DNA of 64,000 bases from Silurus meridionalis (lineage: Eukaryota > Chordata > Actinopteri > Siluriformes > Siluridae). The position numbers and the translations under genes were made by a program. Location of the stretch: positions 16,898,164-16,962,163 of the forward strand of contig NC_060906.1 of the NCBI RefSeq assembly GCF_014805685.1. The letters are read 5' to 3'. The notes beneath the pieces are model-generated. The model was not told the origin of the DNA, searched no databases, and saw only the letters and a program-made list of their open reading frames with translations. This document shows positions 36,885-63,022 of the stretch, piece by piece. Numbering within the stretch: the stretch's first letter is position 1; every line of letters starts with the position of its first letter.

Positions 36885-37258
36885 CTGAGTGCCCGGTTTA
36901 TTTATATGCCGTGTTGATATTATCGACCATTCTGAGGGTCATTCTGTTTAGACCAGACAGCAGCAATGTCTTTCTTCCATGGTGGCACCTATTGAACACC
37001 TTTGGGATGGTACACCTACTGCACCACAGACCTTCTCACCTCACCTACATCAGTACCTGAATTTACTAAAACTCTTGTGTCTGAATGAGCACAAATCTCA
37101 GCAAGCACACTCCAAAATCTAGTAGAACATCTTTCCAGAAGAGTGAAGGGAATTATGAGAGCAAATTGGAACTAAATGTGTAATGTGATGCTCAAAAAGA
37201 TGCGCAAACAATACTTATGACCAGGTGTCCGCAAATCTTTTGCAATATAGTGTATCTA
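36885..37258 (+). mobile_element. Tc1-like transposon remnant
   Basis: It shares ATTGAACACCTTTGGGATG, the CTCCAAAATCTAGT block and a terminal part ending ATATAGTGTA with the copy at 29450-29812. The code is shifted and has stops. Confidence 0.75.
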
Positions 37259-37658
37259 AGATATGATGCTGGATAGAAATGCGTCTTATCCCTTTTCCTG
37301 TAAAAGCCCACACTATGGTTTGTGGCTGAGGGTTTTTTGTTCTAAATGGTTTCCTAGACTGCAGTGTCACAGTCCTGACAAGGGACTGGCTGACAATTCT
37401 AGCTTGATGTGTTCTGACCCAACATCAATGAGCCACAAACCCCTTTGTACCTCTGTGGCATCACCCTACTTTTCAACCTGCAAGGAAGGTCACCACTGTG
37501 ATTATCCCTTCCTAATGAGGCACTGATCCCAACAGGACTCCTTTTGTTAGAGACAGGACACATTTCTGTCTCGGGCAATTCTGGGTCCAACTGCAGGGGG
37601 ATCACTGGCATGACTACTGTCTTCAGTTCTTTTTAAATGGTTTAAACTAAACAATATA

Positions 37659-37882
37659 AAACTTTCTTTCTTTCGGTTTCTTCCATTAGGGGTTGCCACA
37701 GCGGATCATCCGTATTTATGATCTGCATGTTTGATTTGGCACATGTTTTTACTCTGGATGCCCTTCCTAACGCAACCCTCCCCATTTATCCGGGCTTGGG
37801 ACCGGCACTAAGAGTGCACTGGCTTGTGCAACCCTAATGGCTGGGGTTGGTTCCCTGACCAGGAATCGAACCCGGGCCACAG
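37659..37882 (-). mobile_element. tRNA-derived SINE, second copy
   Basis: On the minus strand it starts with the T-arm half of a tRNA (B box GGTTCGATTCC, complement at 37862-37872). It then shows the same body as the SINE at 9432 and an RTE-like tail near 37680-37710. CTAAACAATATA flanks it at 37647-37658 and 37883-37894, a 12-bp target duplication. The A-box half is missing. This copy keeps about 27 nt of body that the first copy lacks. Confidence 0.87.
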
Positions 37883-37894
37883 CTAAACAATATA

Positions 37895-40043
37895 TTCTAT
37901 CATAAAATATAATCTAGCCATATGCTAATGAATTGTGTGGTTTGCTTTAATAAAAGAAAGGTTTAGAAACAGACCAATAACTTTGTTGGTGTAAGATTTC
38001 AACAAGGGATTTAGTCTAGAAAAGCTTGGGTTGCAAACCAGCTGCAAAAGTGTGGTCAGTCTGGCTATGCTGACATATGTAATTCATCTTGTGAGACCAC
38101 TGATGACATGACACAAGCATCAATAGCAAACATGTTACCACAGCTGTCTCACATGCATTATATTAGGGAAAATATGTACCACAAAATGAGAGTGAGCTCA
38201 GGCCTGTAGTCATATCATCCTTTTCTGATATGGAATGAGACCATTCATGTATTCATCCAAATGCATGAATACATGAACTTGGAATATTGTTTAGATCTGT
38301 TACATCTGTGAACACATTCTCTTACACTAACCTGAAGATCAGCCTTTAATATTGGCTTCCCTCTAAAATTTAACTGTCATCTGAATAGCATCTGTTGTCC
38401 TGTTTAATAAAGGAGGAGAGTGAAATTGAGTAAATAAAGCTTGTGTGCAAATGATGTTCCTGACACGACATTCAATTAATTGCGCTTGTTGTTCTCTTCT
38501 AAAACTGATTAAAATATTCCAATCAAAATTAGGATGAAAATACAATCAACATTTCCCAAACTAGTTAGGTCCTTTTGGTCTCCCCAAAATATGTAACAGC
38601 TACCTCAAAAAAAAAGCTGTTCATTTGTACTATTATTGGACAAAACTAAGTGTCTGTGTCCTTAGTTTTCTTTTACTTGGCCTAACTTGAATGCTCCAAC
38701 CTTGATTCAATTAGGTAAGGAGCCTCCATATTTTTATCTCTTCTACCTTGCCAGCAGTTAGCCATTCCTGGCCTCAACTGAATCACCAGTAAGTCATCTG
38801 GCTATGACATTTCTGGGGCTGAAGTTCAAAATCTAGCAGTAAAACAGACCTTGATTTGAAAACACAACTGGTCACATCCTTTTTTTTTTTTTAATGCATA
38901 CTCCCTTTTCTTAAAAAAATGTGTATACATACCAATGAATCGGTTCTATAAAAAATACAACTGAATTTGTTATACTATTTTTTTATTTATTACATATTTA
39001 AATGTTATAACATTTCATGCAATAATTATATAATGTATACATGTTAACGTAAAAATGGACATTGCTGAAAAATCGATATTATTTATCCAACTCTTTATAA
39101 ACAATTTATTTTAGCATCAACACTATTTGTCATAAATGGAATTGACAATTGTTTCCTTCTTATCAGGAGGAAAGAAACCAAGTGGTGTGTGGGAGTCCAG
39201 TCTGCGAGCTGTTGTGTCCTGCAGGTTTTCTGGTTAAGAATAACTTTGCAGCCTTTTGCTATGGTTATTGTAAGCATGAGCGGCATTTTATATTCACCTT
39301 ATTCATTTGAGTTAATACATCCAGGGGGTCCTGGAAAAAAATGAACAAATGTTAGCAGTATTTAGCAGTATAATTACATTATTGGGAATAATACAAACAT
39401 AGACAAAGAGAACATACATTGTATTTGTGATGAAGTGCAGTGCGGTAGTTAAAAGGGAATGATCAAACATTAAATCCAAAATGTCTGATATCAGGCATAA
39501 AATATCTGTGCAACATTTTGCAAGTCGATGCGAGAATATTGTGGCAGCAGCTTGTTGGCTTGCTCTTTCAGAAAAGTCACTTGCTTTCTTCGTGTTCCTC
39601 TCCCTCCTCCTTCCCTCGCTGCATTCACCTCAGAAGAACTGCGTCAGTGTCGGGCCCAAATAACCTAATCTAGGAGACTTATTACATAAGCAACAAGCAG
39701 AAAGTAGGCCAGCGTGAACTGAACTGGATGTGAGGCACATGGTCTGGTAGAAGAGCAGCTGCTGGTAGCTGTGTAGGTCCGGACCTCATGAGACAAGTGT
39801 GTGTATGTGTGAAGAGATGGGTAGAGATGAAAAAGGAGAATGAGGTAGAGATATGGCCATGCTGGTGCCTACCCCAGGGTGAGTGTGACTCAGAATCCCT
39901 TTGCTCTCTCTTCTGCTCATCTCGTCTCTATTCTCCTACTCTGCTTTTTTCCTCTCGGGGGAGTGAAAGCCCTCCCTCCACTTCTCCCTACCCTTTCTGT
40001 TTCATCCGGATATGCAAGAAGCTGAGTCACAGAACGGTGGGGG

Positions 40044-40079
<36 letters not shown>

Positions 40080-40284
40080 CCCAAACAGCTGATATGTGTT
40101 GGTGGATTTTGTTTTTTGCTTCAAAATGATTGGACATGTTCATAGTGAGGTTGAAGCTTAAAAGTTCTGAAGCTTGTTGCCATGGAAATAAGAGCTGACA
40201 CCATCCTTTTCTGGTATTTTTTGGATCCAGAGGGCATGAGGCTTTCGGTTGCAATAGCACTGAACCAGAAGCAAACAACAAAAA
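37895..40284. other. Gene-free stretch
   Basis: No gene recognised. A (GA)n tract lies at 40047-40075. Confidence 0.5.
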
Positions 40285-40299
40285 ATATATCAATATATA

Positions 40300-40418
<119 letters not shown>

Positions 40419-40587
40419 AAATAACGTGTGGAAATAAAATGGTGAAAAAACATTTTAGATGTCAGGATGTGTATTTAACAAGTGCATATTGTTACAAAAG
40501 AAGAAGAGAAAAGACAGTCACAGAATAAAACATAAAAGAGAGTGGAAGACTATACAGAAGATACGCACTTAAACTCATATGACCTCG

Positions 40588-40590
40588 TTT

Positions 40591-40622
<32 letters not shown>
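40588..40622. repeat. (CT)n microsatellite
   Basis: About 16 CT units. Confidence 0.9.
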
Positions 40623-40623
<1 letters not shown>

Positions 40624-41139
40624 GAGTGGCATCCATTTTTTGTCACAAAAGCAAGTCTTTATCTTGCACATAATTATGTGTAATGTCATTTATTGAGGAC
40701 AAAATCTTAAAAGGATTTAAAAGTGTGTGAATAATCTGTTAATCTATTCATGCAAAAAAAAATTTTTAACCACCTTGTTTGTAGGGAATGTTATCCATTT
40801 TGCTTTTAAACTGTCCCTTGCATGTGAAGACATCTCTACACATAATAAGTGTAAACATGTTCTCTAATGCATTTATCTATTGAAAAGAACCAGGATTTTA
40901 TCATGGGGTGGATCTGCGAACAGATCTTCTAAATAAGTTCGAAATCTTTTTCTTTGGCAGATAATTGTGCATCGGATTAAACGTTTATATTCAAAAGGAA
41001 AAAAGAAAATAATAATGTCAGCCTTTAGAAGGAGGAAGTTCCAAACCTGAAAATGTCTAGACATTTGTTTTCTGTAATCCCATAATGAAATATATGAGAT
41101 AAATATGTATAGCGCAGATGCAGAAACCAGGTTACTGTC

Positions 41140-41260
41140 TTTGTGTAGTGTTTTAGTCCATTTTTCTCCTGGTTCTCCAGTTTTCTCCCCAAAACATGCT
41201 AGTATATCGATTGGATAAGATTAATTGCCCTTAGGTGCGAGTGTGTGTATGTGTGGTTTC
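41140..41260 (+). mobile_element. Middle fragment of a fish SINE-like repeat
   Basis: Same family as 42885-43065: 'ctcctggttctccagttttc', an AACATGCTAG part, ATTGCCCTTAGGTGCGAG and a short GT run. Confidence 0.55.
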
Positions 41261-41370
41261 CTCATTCAGTGTTTATCCCATACAACTTCCTGGGAAAGTA
41301 TTAGGATCCACTTTCACCCTGATAAAACATAAAGTGGGTATTAAAAGTACTGTGTATATTGAACACAACT

Positions 41371-41401
41371 TGTGTGTCCAAACCTTTGGTCTGTACTGTA
41401 T
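41371..41401. mobile_element. Solo Tc1 terminal repeat
   Basis: A stand-alone right-end repeat (TGTCCAAACCTTTGGTCTGT, then ACTGTA) ends about 13 bp before the full Tc1 copy. It is the trace of an earlier copy of the same family. Confidence 0.75.
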
Positions 41402-41413
41402 ATATTATATATA

Positions 41414-41823
41414 CAGTACAGACCAAAGACTAGTTCTCTCATTCAAAGAGTTTTCTTTATTTTCATGACTATGAAAATTGTAGAGTCACACTGAAGGCAT
41501 CAAAACTATGAATTAACACATGTGGAATTATATACATAACAAAAAAGTGAACTGAAAATATGTCATATTGTAGGTTCTTCAAAGTAGGCATCAAGAGAAT
41601 GCCAAGAGTGTGCAAAGCAGTAATCTAAGCAAAAGGTGGCTACTTTGAAGAACCTACAATATGACATATTTTCAGTTGTTTCACACTTTTTTGTTATGTA
41701 TATAATTTCACGTGTTAATTCATAGTTTTGATGCCTTCAGTGTGACTCTACAATTTTCATAGTCATGAAAATAAAGAAAACTCTTTGAATGAGCAGGTGT
41801 GTCCAAACTTTTGGTCTGTACTG
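41414..41823. mobile_element. Foldback Tc1-like element
   Basis: Two inverted arms of about 175 bp (41414-41586 and 41641-41823) surround a 54-nt loop. TA lies on each side. The ends are those of the copy at 6789-7339, but no transposase remains. The transcript or single strand would form a near-perfect hairpin. Confidence 0.9.
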
Positions 41824-42884
41824 TATTTTATCTGATATCATTTGTGCATAGGCTTTGCATCTCTGTATCTCAGTAAAATCCCAGTGAAACAAAATCCAAG
41901 TTTGCACAACGTTAAACAGCAAATCTACTGTTTTGTATAGTATATATTACAAAATAATTAGTATTGCCTATATGTTATGCATATACACTCATATACAATA
42001 GAATAGGGAGAATTATTGTACCTCCGAGACTACTGTATAATATACACTATCAGGCTACTGGTCTACATAAAGTGCAAACAATGCAACCAGTATGAAATAC
42101 AGTTCACACTGAAACAAGTGCAGCACTGAACACTAAATACAGAACACTGTGCAGGTTATTGGGTTTTGAGTCACACCACAATGATTATTGAATTTGGGTT
42201 AAATTCCCTTTTGAAGAACCGTGTTCCTCATTGTAGGGGAAGACTCTTTCCAGTGTAGTTTTGCATGTAGCTTAAGGTCATATGTATAAAATAATTAAGA
42301 TTATTGATTATTAATTAGTGTATGTAGTAAATTGACTACATATTATTTTAATTAGGATAAATGTCTATTATTAATAGAATTGATAGTATTGATTGTCCTA
42401 GAGAGAGCATACACGTTTTTTTTTAACGTACATTTAAACAAATGTCGGGTTTGTATTGTGTTATATTTTTTTACTACTGTATAAGGTAAACAATTATACA
42501 CACATTTCATAAGCTAGCCAGATGTTTCAGTTTATAGAAGGATCTGAAATATGTAAATAGGGGAAATGTATTGAAAGTTATTTTTTCTTATCTTATTTAA
42601 TATCTTCTTAATCTTCCGCTTCTTCTTCTTTCTATTATAATTATTATTATTATTGTTGTTGTTATCAGTCAAATGTAATATTTTATATATTAGTTTTTCA
42701 GATTTTCTAATTCTGAGTTTTCCACATAAAACACTACAGAATGTTCAAAAACATTTAGCTGGTGATGTTTATCATCAGCAATCACTTCAGTAAACAGTGA
42801 CTGCAGTTTTCTTCTTATTGAAGTGTTTTTCCTTTGCCTCATGAAGCCAATCTTTTAGCTGGGGATAAACTTTCAGGCCAAACT

Positions 42885-42991
42885 TTAATCATTCCACACA
42901 ATACATGTAAACTGACTTGGGTTGCTCTGAGTTCTCCTGTTTCCATGCTGGTTACTGGATTGGCTTCTCTAAATTGCATCTATAAGAGAAT

Positions 42992-43030
<39 letters not shown>

Positions 43031-43065
43031 GCCCTGTGATTCACTGGCATCCTATTCAGAGAATA
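42885..43065 (+). mobile_element. SINE-like fragment with internal (TG)n
   Basis: The order CTGGATTGGCTTCTCTAAAT, (TG)n at 42993-43029, then TTGCCCTGTGATTCACTGGC matches the fish repeat whose consensus has a short GTGTGTG at that point. The microsatellite is an expansion inside the repeat. Confidence 0.65.
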
Positions 43066-43486
43066 CAATGACATCTATAACACAATAGGCAAATGATATG
43101 AACAAAAATGAAGAAGAAAAAAGCATACAGTGTGAGTTGATTTTTTAAATGAAAGGACAAATTAGGAACAAATAGGAGATTTTACAATCTATACAATCTA
43201 TACATTTGCAAGTAAAAACAAATCTGAGCTGGAAAAAGCAAAAAGCTCTTCCTCTCCGTGTTTCATCAAGCGCTTGTGTCCACTCGCATTTATTTTCCTG
43301 ACACCTCCACATTATTTTTATTATTATTATTATCATCATCACCCCAGAATCTCTAACTTATAACATCTGTTTGCTGAATTGCCCCCTTTAAAATTAAGCA
43401 TGGCAATGCTTATGCATGGCAATGCAGTGTCAATGAGCGGGCAAGAAAAATAGAATAATGAAGACCACTGGATGGCAGTATAGAAC

Positions 43487-43490
<4 letters not shown>

Positions 43491-43534
<44 letters not shown>
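43491..43534. repeat. (CA)n microsatellite
   Basis: About 22 CA units. Confidence 0.93.
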
Positions 43535-43536
<2 letters not shown>

Positions 43537-46500
43537 TTTCCAGCACATCCTTCTGTATCATCATGAACATGTCCTTTGAATCTTTAGTAATGAGCTTTTC
43601 TACCTTGGTAGTTATTAAAACCTGGAGTATAGACCTATTGATGATCATAATCATATTGATTCTAATCTTCTAAAGTGCATCCATGTCTCTAACTACTTCT
43701 GTATAGAGAAGGCACCAGAGTATCCAAAGCAGACTGACAGAACAGAAAAGTACCTTTAAGATCAGCAGAGCAAGCTGAAGTTATCCGACATTACAGATAG
43801 AAGTCAATTATTAATGGTCAGTTATAGTGCAGAAAGAGCCTCGGTGCACTCCCTCTGAGTGAATGTCCATGCCTATCTGGGTGAGTTCTCATTTGCTAAA
43901 AGGCCTTGTTGCCCGAGGCTCTGCATTTACTTTTCTTTTAAATGTGTGTTTAAATGTTTCTTCTCTCCGTACTGTCATCTGATCCTTGTTTCTTGGAGCA
44001 AGTGTGGTGTGTATCTGTTAGATACTTTAACAACTCCATACATCATTCATGTGCTATACAATTTCGACCACCACACATACCCTTCGGTCCTCACAAAACG
44101 AATCGTAGGTAAATCAATTAGACTTAGGTGCACTGAAAGCAGACCGTTAGAGGATTAAACTTCTCAGAAGGATTGAGGTCAGAGCTTCGACGGCTGGATA
44201 CTCGAGCACCTTCCGTACTGTAGTGTTCTGCTTAGGCTGCCGTGACGTTCCTAAGGTCACTGCAGATATAATCACGCTTGAGTTTCTCAGAGGCGAAGTG
44301 GGAAGTACTTAAGTCTGCTTTACGAGTTTTAAGCCACCTGAAACCTTTAACATATTTCGAAAGAAACACCTAATTTCTTGATAAGATCATAATCACTTTA
44401 GCATTAAATACTTTCCAAGAATGTAATTCCTAAACAGAATTTACAGCAAGAAAGAGACCAGGCACTTCTACTTGTAGACATTTTGAATAGCAGGTTATTC
44501 TGCTAGCCAACAGTGGAGAGATTAGGCATTAATCTGTTATTAGTCTGGTCCATGGGAAAATGTACAAGTGTGTAATTCTTGTAAGCTTCTTGTAAGCAAA
44601 CTAAAGAGTTTTATACATATTTACTTTAGTAAAGAATTTGAAGATATACCTGTTTTTCGTTTAATATTTATTCAAGGTAATTACATTTTTACCTAAATTT
44701 AGAATGTTTGAATGCAATTATTCATGTGTGAACGGAGGTGTCCATGTGCTGAATATTCCTAACCGTCTCCAGCTCTTCTGCAAGCACCCCAAACAAAATC
44801 ATCTGCACAGAGACACTTCTTCTGACTGAGTGTCTTCCAGTGGCTCATGACCCATAAAAGGCTAAAAGTTATTTAATTGCATAATAGTTTTGAGGAAGAA
44901 AAACAGCCACATCTACAAGACATTTGAGTTCAAAACTGACAGCTATGGTTGAGTGACAGAACGGATCGAACCTTGGAATTAACTCGGACGTATAGATCTA
45001 TTCTTGAGAAGTTATGGCAGCTCCATTATACCATCATAACTGCTCAATTTTTTATTGCATTGAGGTTGGACTTATCCCATATTGGCCGATAGCATTTTTC
45101 AGAGCCCTGGGTCATTGGTTTAAAATTATCTAGTAGGTTCAATACACAAGATTTTTATTACATTTTGGGTCAAACCACAATCTCACATCCCTAGAATACA
45201 GTTTTGTATCTTTTGTCTCACAGGAGTGAATCATTTGGATCTGAAGTTGCGCACATATAAATAAAGTCAGAAAAATGGTTGTTATTTTATTCCTATCGTG
45301 TCTACAAGTTGCCATGTGAACAGCATCATATGGGGGTCCCTTTGCTGCTGGTCCTTCCCGACAATTGACTTTGTGGTGACCTTGACAATGTCTGGATCAA
45401 TTTCAAAAGATATCCAGTTCATCAGCCAGTCACAATCCCATTCTAATCATAGAGATTCTAATCCTATCAAAAAAAGCCATTGTGAGTGCAGAATTTCATT
45501 CTAAACAAGCAGAAGACACCCTTCAGTCTGCTGAAAGTCAAAATCAAATGATTCAACAAGTGGAAGCAGGTTTGGCTTTTGCTTGATTGGAACAAAAACC
45601 TGCCACCACACCAGCCCTTTATGGATAAGATTAAACACCCCTGTGTTTGGGGCCAAAAGCAATTGCTGCATTGAGCTGCTGCACTATAAGAACTCACGTG
45701 CTCTCTCACGTACACACACAGAACAATGACAAGTATAAACAATTGCAATTTGCTCTCTGCATGAAAATATAAAACTCACCAATTTTCTTTATTTACTAGA
45801 TGTACACCAGTTGAGAATGTTTAAGAGCACACACAAAGGCTAATGTATGACAAGTCGCATCACAGATGACAGAAATAAAAAGTTCTGAATTACAAATTGA
45901 TAAAAATAGCATTTCAACTCTAAACATTTCTAATGCAAATAGCAACATGTACAGATGTTTGTGCCACTTTATCAACTGCATGTAGTTGCTAATAACGTTT
46001 TCATCTGTACATGAGAATTTGTACAAAGTAAGAGATCTACCATTTAATAATAGATAGAAGATAAAATAATAGTACATAATATGTACAATATTAAATGAAG
46101 CCTTTGAGCAGGGGTGGATACTAAAGGACACTTTTGCAATGGTTCTGTTTTATCAAGAGAAAAAGCCTCCAGAGATGTTCATTTAAAGCCATTTAATGCT
46201 GAAAACAAGCTCCGGTTTGCAGCGGAAAGGATGACACACACACACACACTGTAGTAGTGAGCTGATGCACTACTTACCTCTTGTAAAGCACTAGCCTATT
46301 GATGGTGAAAGAAAAATAAATGTGGTGGCCTTTAGAAACAGCTAAACATACCAGATGTGTGGAACAAATTATTGGTGATTGCTATTCTTTGACAATTAAA
46401 AAGACTGATCACTGTAGTCCTATTTACAAACTTGCACATTCATATCGAACAAGCTAATGCAAGCAAAAACAAACAATATATATTTTTTTTTTATAATTTC

Positions 46501-46968
46501 AAACAATTCCCAAAGACATACAAGACCCTCAGAATGTTATGAGCCTCTCACGCCTCAGCACCTAATGGAAGTTCAAACAATGGCCCAGGTCTTTAACCTT
46601 ACAAACCCAACAAGAGAGATGAAGAAATAAAACACCTAAACCTTTTATCCTCTATGGGACACAATATGGACCATACGATTTAAACGTGGTCTGATTTCTA
46701 CTGTTCGTTAGGTTACTCCACCATCCGAAGTCACATGGTGACTCCTCTAGACAACTGGTTAAGCAGACCAAGTTTACCCACAGTGTACGTTTTTATCAAA
46801 AGGTCACTGGATATAATTATAATCGCATCTTTCCTCTAATTCGGTAGCATTTTGTAACAGAAAACTTATTTAGAAAACCTCGTTGCCTTTATAACTTTTA
46901 TATGCTTATAGCATTTAATAAAAGGTTTTTCCTATTCGCTAAAAGGCACTCAATGTAAATAAAGGCTT
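43535..46968. other. Gene-free stretch downstream of PPP2R5C
   Basis: No gene or classifiable repeat recognised. It may hold distal PPP2R5C 3' UTR if a more distant polyadenylation site is used. Confidence 0.45.
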
Positions 46969-46974
46969 TTTATT
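46969..46974 (-). terminator. PPP2R5C: Candidate PPP2R5C polyadenylation signal
   Basis: TTTATT on the plus strand is AATAAA on the minus strand, 1.16 kb after the stop codon. It is the nearest clear hexamer I found. Use is not proven. Confidence 0.4.
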
Positions 46975-48136
46975 TTTTAACAATCTGGTGCTTCCACATA
47001 TTCGTAAACTGCCACTCAGTGGATACAGACCAAACAATTGATGTGTGCAGCTTGTTCTAAGTTCATTAGAGTAAACTTGAAAATGATGTTATGAAACCCC
47101 TAAAAGGGCTCAACATAGCAAAATTAATAATGCTTTACAAAAAAAAAAAAGCGCCGTATAACCCGTGTCCTAGGTGCTTTCCCACTGTGAGGGCAGTTCC
47201 AGGCAGTTCTTCCACCACCATGAAACAGCCATCAGAGTCAAGGAAATATGGACGCAAATGCATCGAATCATTTACCATTGTTTGAACATCCACACAGTCT
47301 GGGTGTATTTATAGCCAGGTGTACTGAATAGCATCTAAAAATATATTACAACAAAATAAATTGGCACAGGACCTAATTTCTACAGAGGAATATTTTCCTT
47401 TAGATATTCATCAAGGTTAGGAGCTTTCCAATGTCTGGCGAGCATATTTTAAAAGTAAAATAGATACCATAAATCTGCTCCTTTTGCCAAACAGTGACAC
47501 TTGGCTGACAGTCCCCATTGCTGGACCAGATCACACATTAAACAAACAAACAAACAATCACACACAAACTGACATGAAACTACCAGACTGAGGCACAAAG
47601 CTGGAGGCAATAGCAGCTATGTCCTAGCATTAAGTGGAGAAAACAAAAAGATAAGAGATGAATACACATTTTCACCCAAAATCTGCACTCTCCCGTCTTC
47701 ATGTAGGTTGAGAGGCTTTTGCTCAATTAAAACACAATGGTCAGCAGTCAAACTGCAAGTGCTCCTGTGCTGAAAAACAACCCGCTCACGGTTTTCACCC
47801 TAGCACCTACTCCCTTAATGAAATTAACGGTAAGTGATGGAAGGAAAGTCAGTGCAGATGCATGTGACAAGAAAGGAAGAGATTTGTGGAAACAAGACCA
47901 CACACAAAAAACGAACGAACAAACAAACAAAAGAGTACACCTGAGAAGGTCTAAAATAAAAACTCCAGCGTAGGGGCACTGGCCGAGGGAGGGTCACTGT
48001 GGCTCTTTATGGGAGCAGAGCTAAATGTGTGTCCAGGTTTCCGGGTCACACCAGGCCATCCTGTGCTGCTGCTGCCTCTGCTGCTGTGCACCGGGCGCGC
48101 TGTTCTTGGCCTCTGCCTCTGAGCTGCTCCGCTCCT

Positions 48137-61855
<13,719 letters not shown>

Positions 61856-62062
61856 CTTGCTCCCCTCCTCAGAGCATGTCAACACCTATCTGTCCGTCCA
61901 AGAGGGAGGGAGTTTTGGAGGGTAGGAGGGAGAAGGCGGATCACCTACAGCGATCTGAGCTAGCCTCCATTTCAGCACCAGCACTCTCAGCAGAAAATGA
62001 AGCTCCACTGCAAGCTGGAGGGAAACAGCTCGCTAGTGATGTCATCTACAAAGAACCACTCG

Positions 62063-62152
62063 CCATTGGCTGTCAAAAATCACATGACCGGACCTCACGA
62101 CTGCAAGCTGAAACGGCTTGCAATTGGCTGCCAAGTTTGAAGCAGGGCGGGA
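62063..62152 (-). promoter_or_regulatory. PPP2R5C: PPP2R5C core promoter elements
   Basis: Two CCAAT boxes on the minus strand (plus-strand ATTGG at 62065-62069 and 62123-62127) and a GC box GGGCGGG at 62145-62151. An E-box-like TCACATGAC lies between them at about 62080. There is no TATA box. They sit 210-300 bp upstream of the start codon, which suits a housekeeping promoter. Confidence 0.6.
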
Positions 62153-62169
62153 TATTGACTACACGGTGA

Positions 62170-63020
62170 AGACCGTCAGATTTCAAAGAAAAGCACAGAT
62201 CGTTATCTGTAAACGTTCTCCAGCTATTGAAATATTTGTGCCTAATGAACAACAATATTTAACAGCTGCATCGATCCCCACACATCTGAAGGAAATGTAA
62301 GATACACACGCAAACTCTGCCTGACAAACACAGCAGGGACTTCTATTAATCACTGCTGCTATTAAAGCTAAACCACATCCATTTATTCAGCTCATTCATG
62401 ACATTACCAACAGAACTGAATTACTCAGGATACAATTTTGAACCAGTAACAGATCATGCGTGTTATGTAGCTTTTTAAGACAGAACCAGTCATGACTAGA
62501 CAGGACACACTTACATAAGTGTCAGCTTTTCAGCCAAAATTAGCTCGACCACTTTTACTGGTGAAAGGAACGTGAAAGAAAAAGAATGACTTAAGATTTC
62601 TGCCAGGGTGCAACCCTGACACATTTTTATCACATGCACGATAAACAAGCAACCACACAGAAGCAGTAAAGTGCTGACAGGAAACCGCATCATCAGCAGC
62701 TCAGTCGGTGCAGCGAATCTTCGGCTGAACAGACACAGATGATCCGATAGAACAGGAACACGCCCAATTGTCATCACTAAGACAAAGGAGAATTTAGCTT
62801 AAAGCTCCAAAACAAAAGGTTTATAGAAGATGTATCTAGAAGGAGACAGACTATATTATGAGAAGTCAAAAATTTGAATAAATCAAATGTTTAAACCTGA
62901 AACTGTAATAAAAGAGGTAAGGATTTAGTCAGGATTTCTAAAATATATAAATAAAATATATGATATTTCCTTTGTATCAATTGACTGGTTTTTTGATACT
63001 AACAAATGAACTAATACTTA
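62170..63020. other. Gene-free stretch upstream of PPP2R5C
   Basis: No gene or repeat recognised. Confidence 0.5.
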
Positions 63021-63022
63021 AA

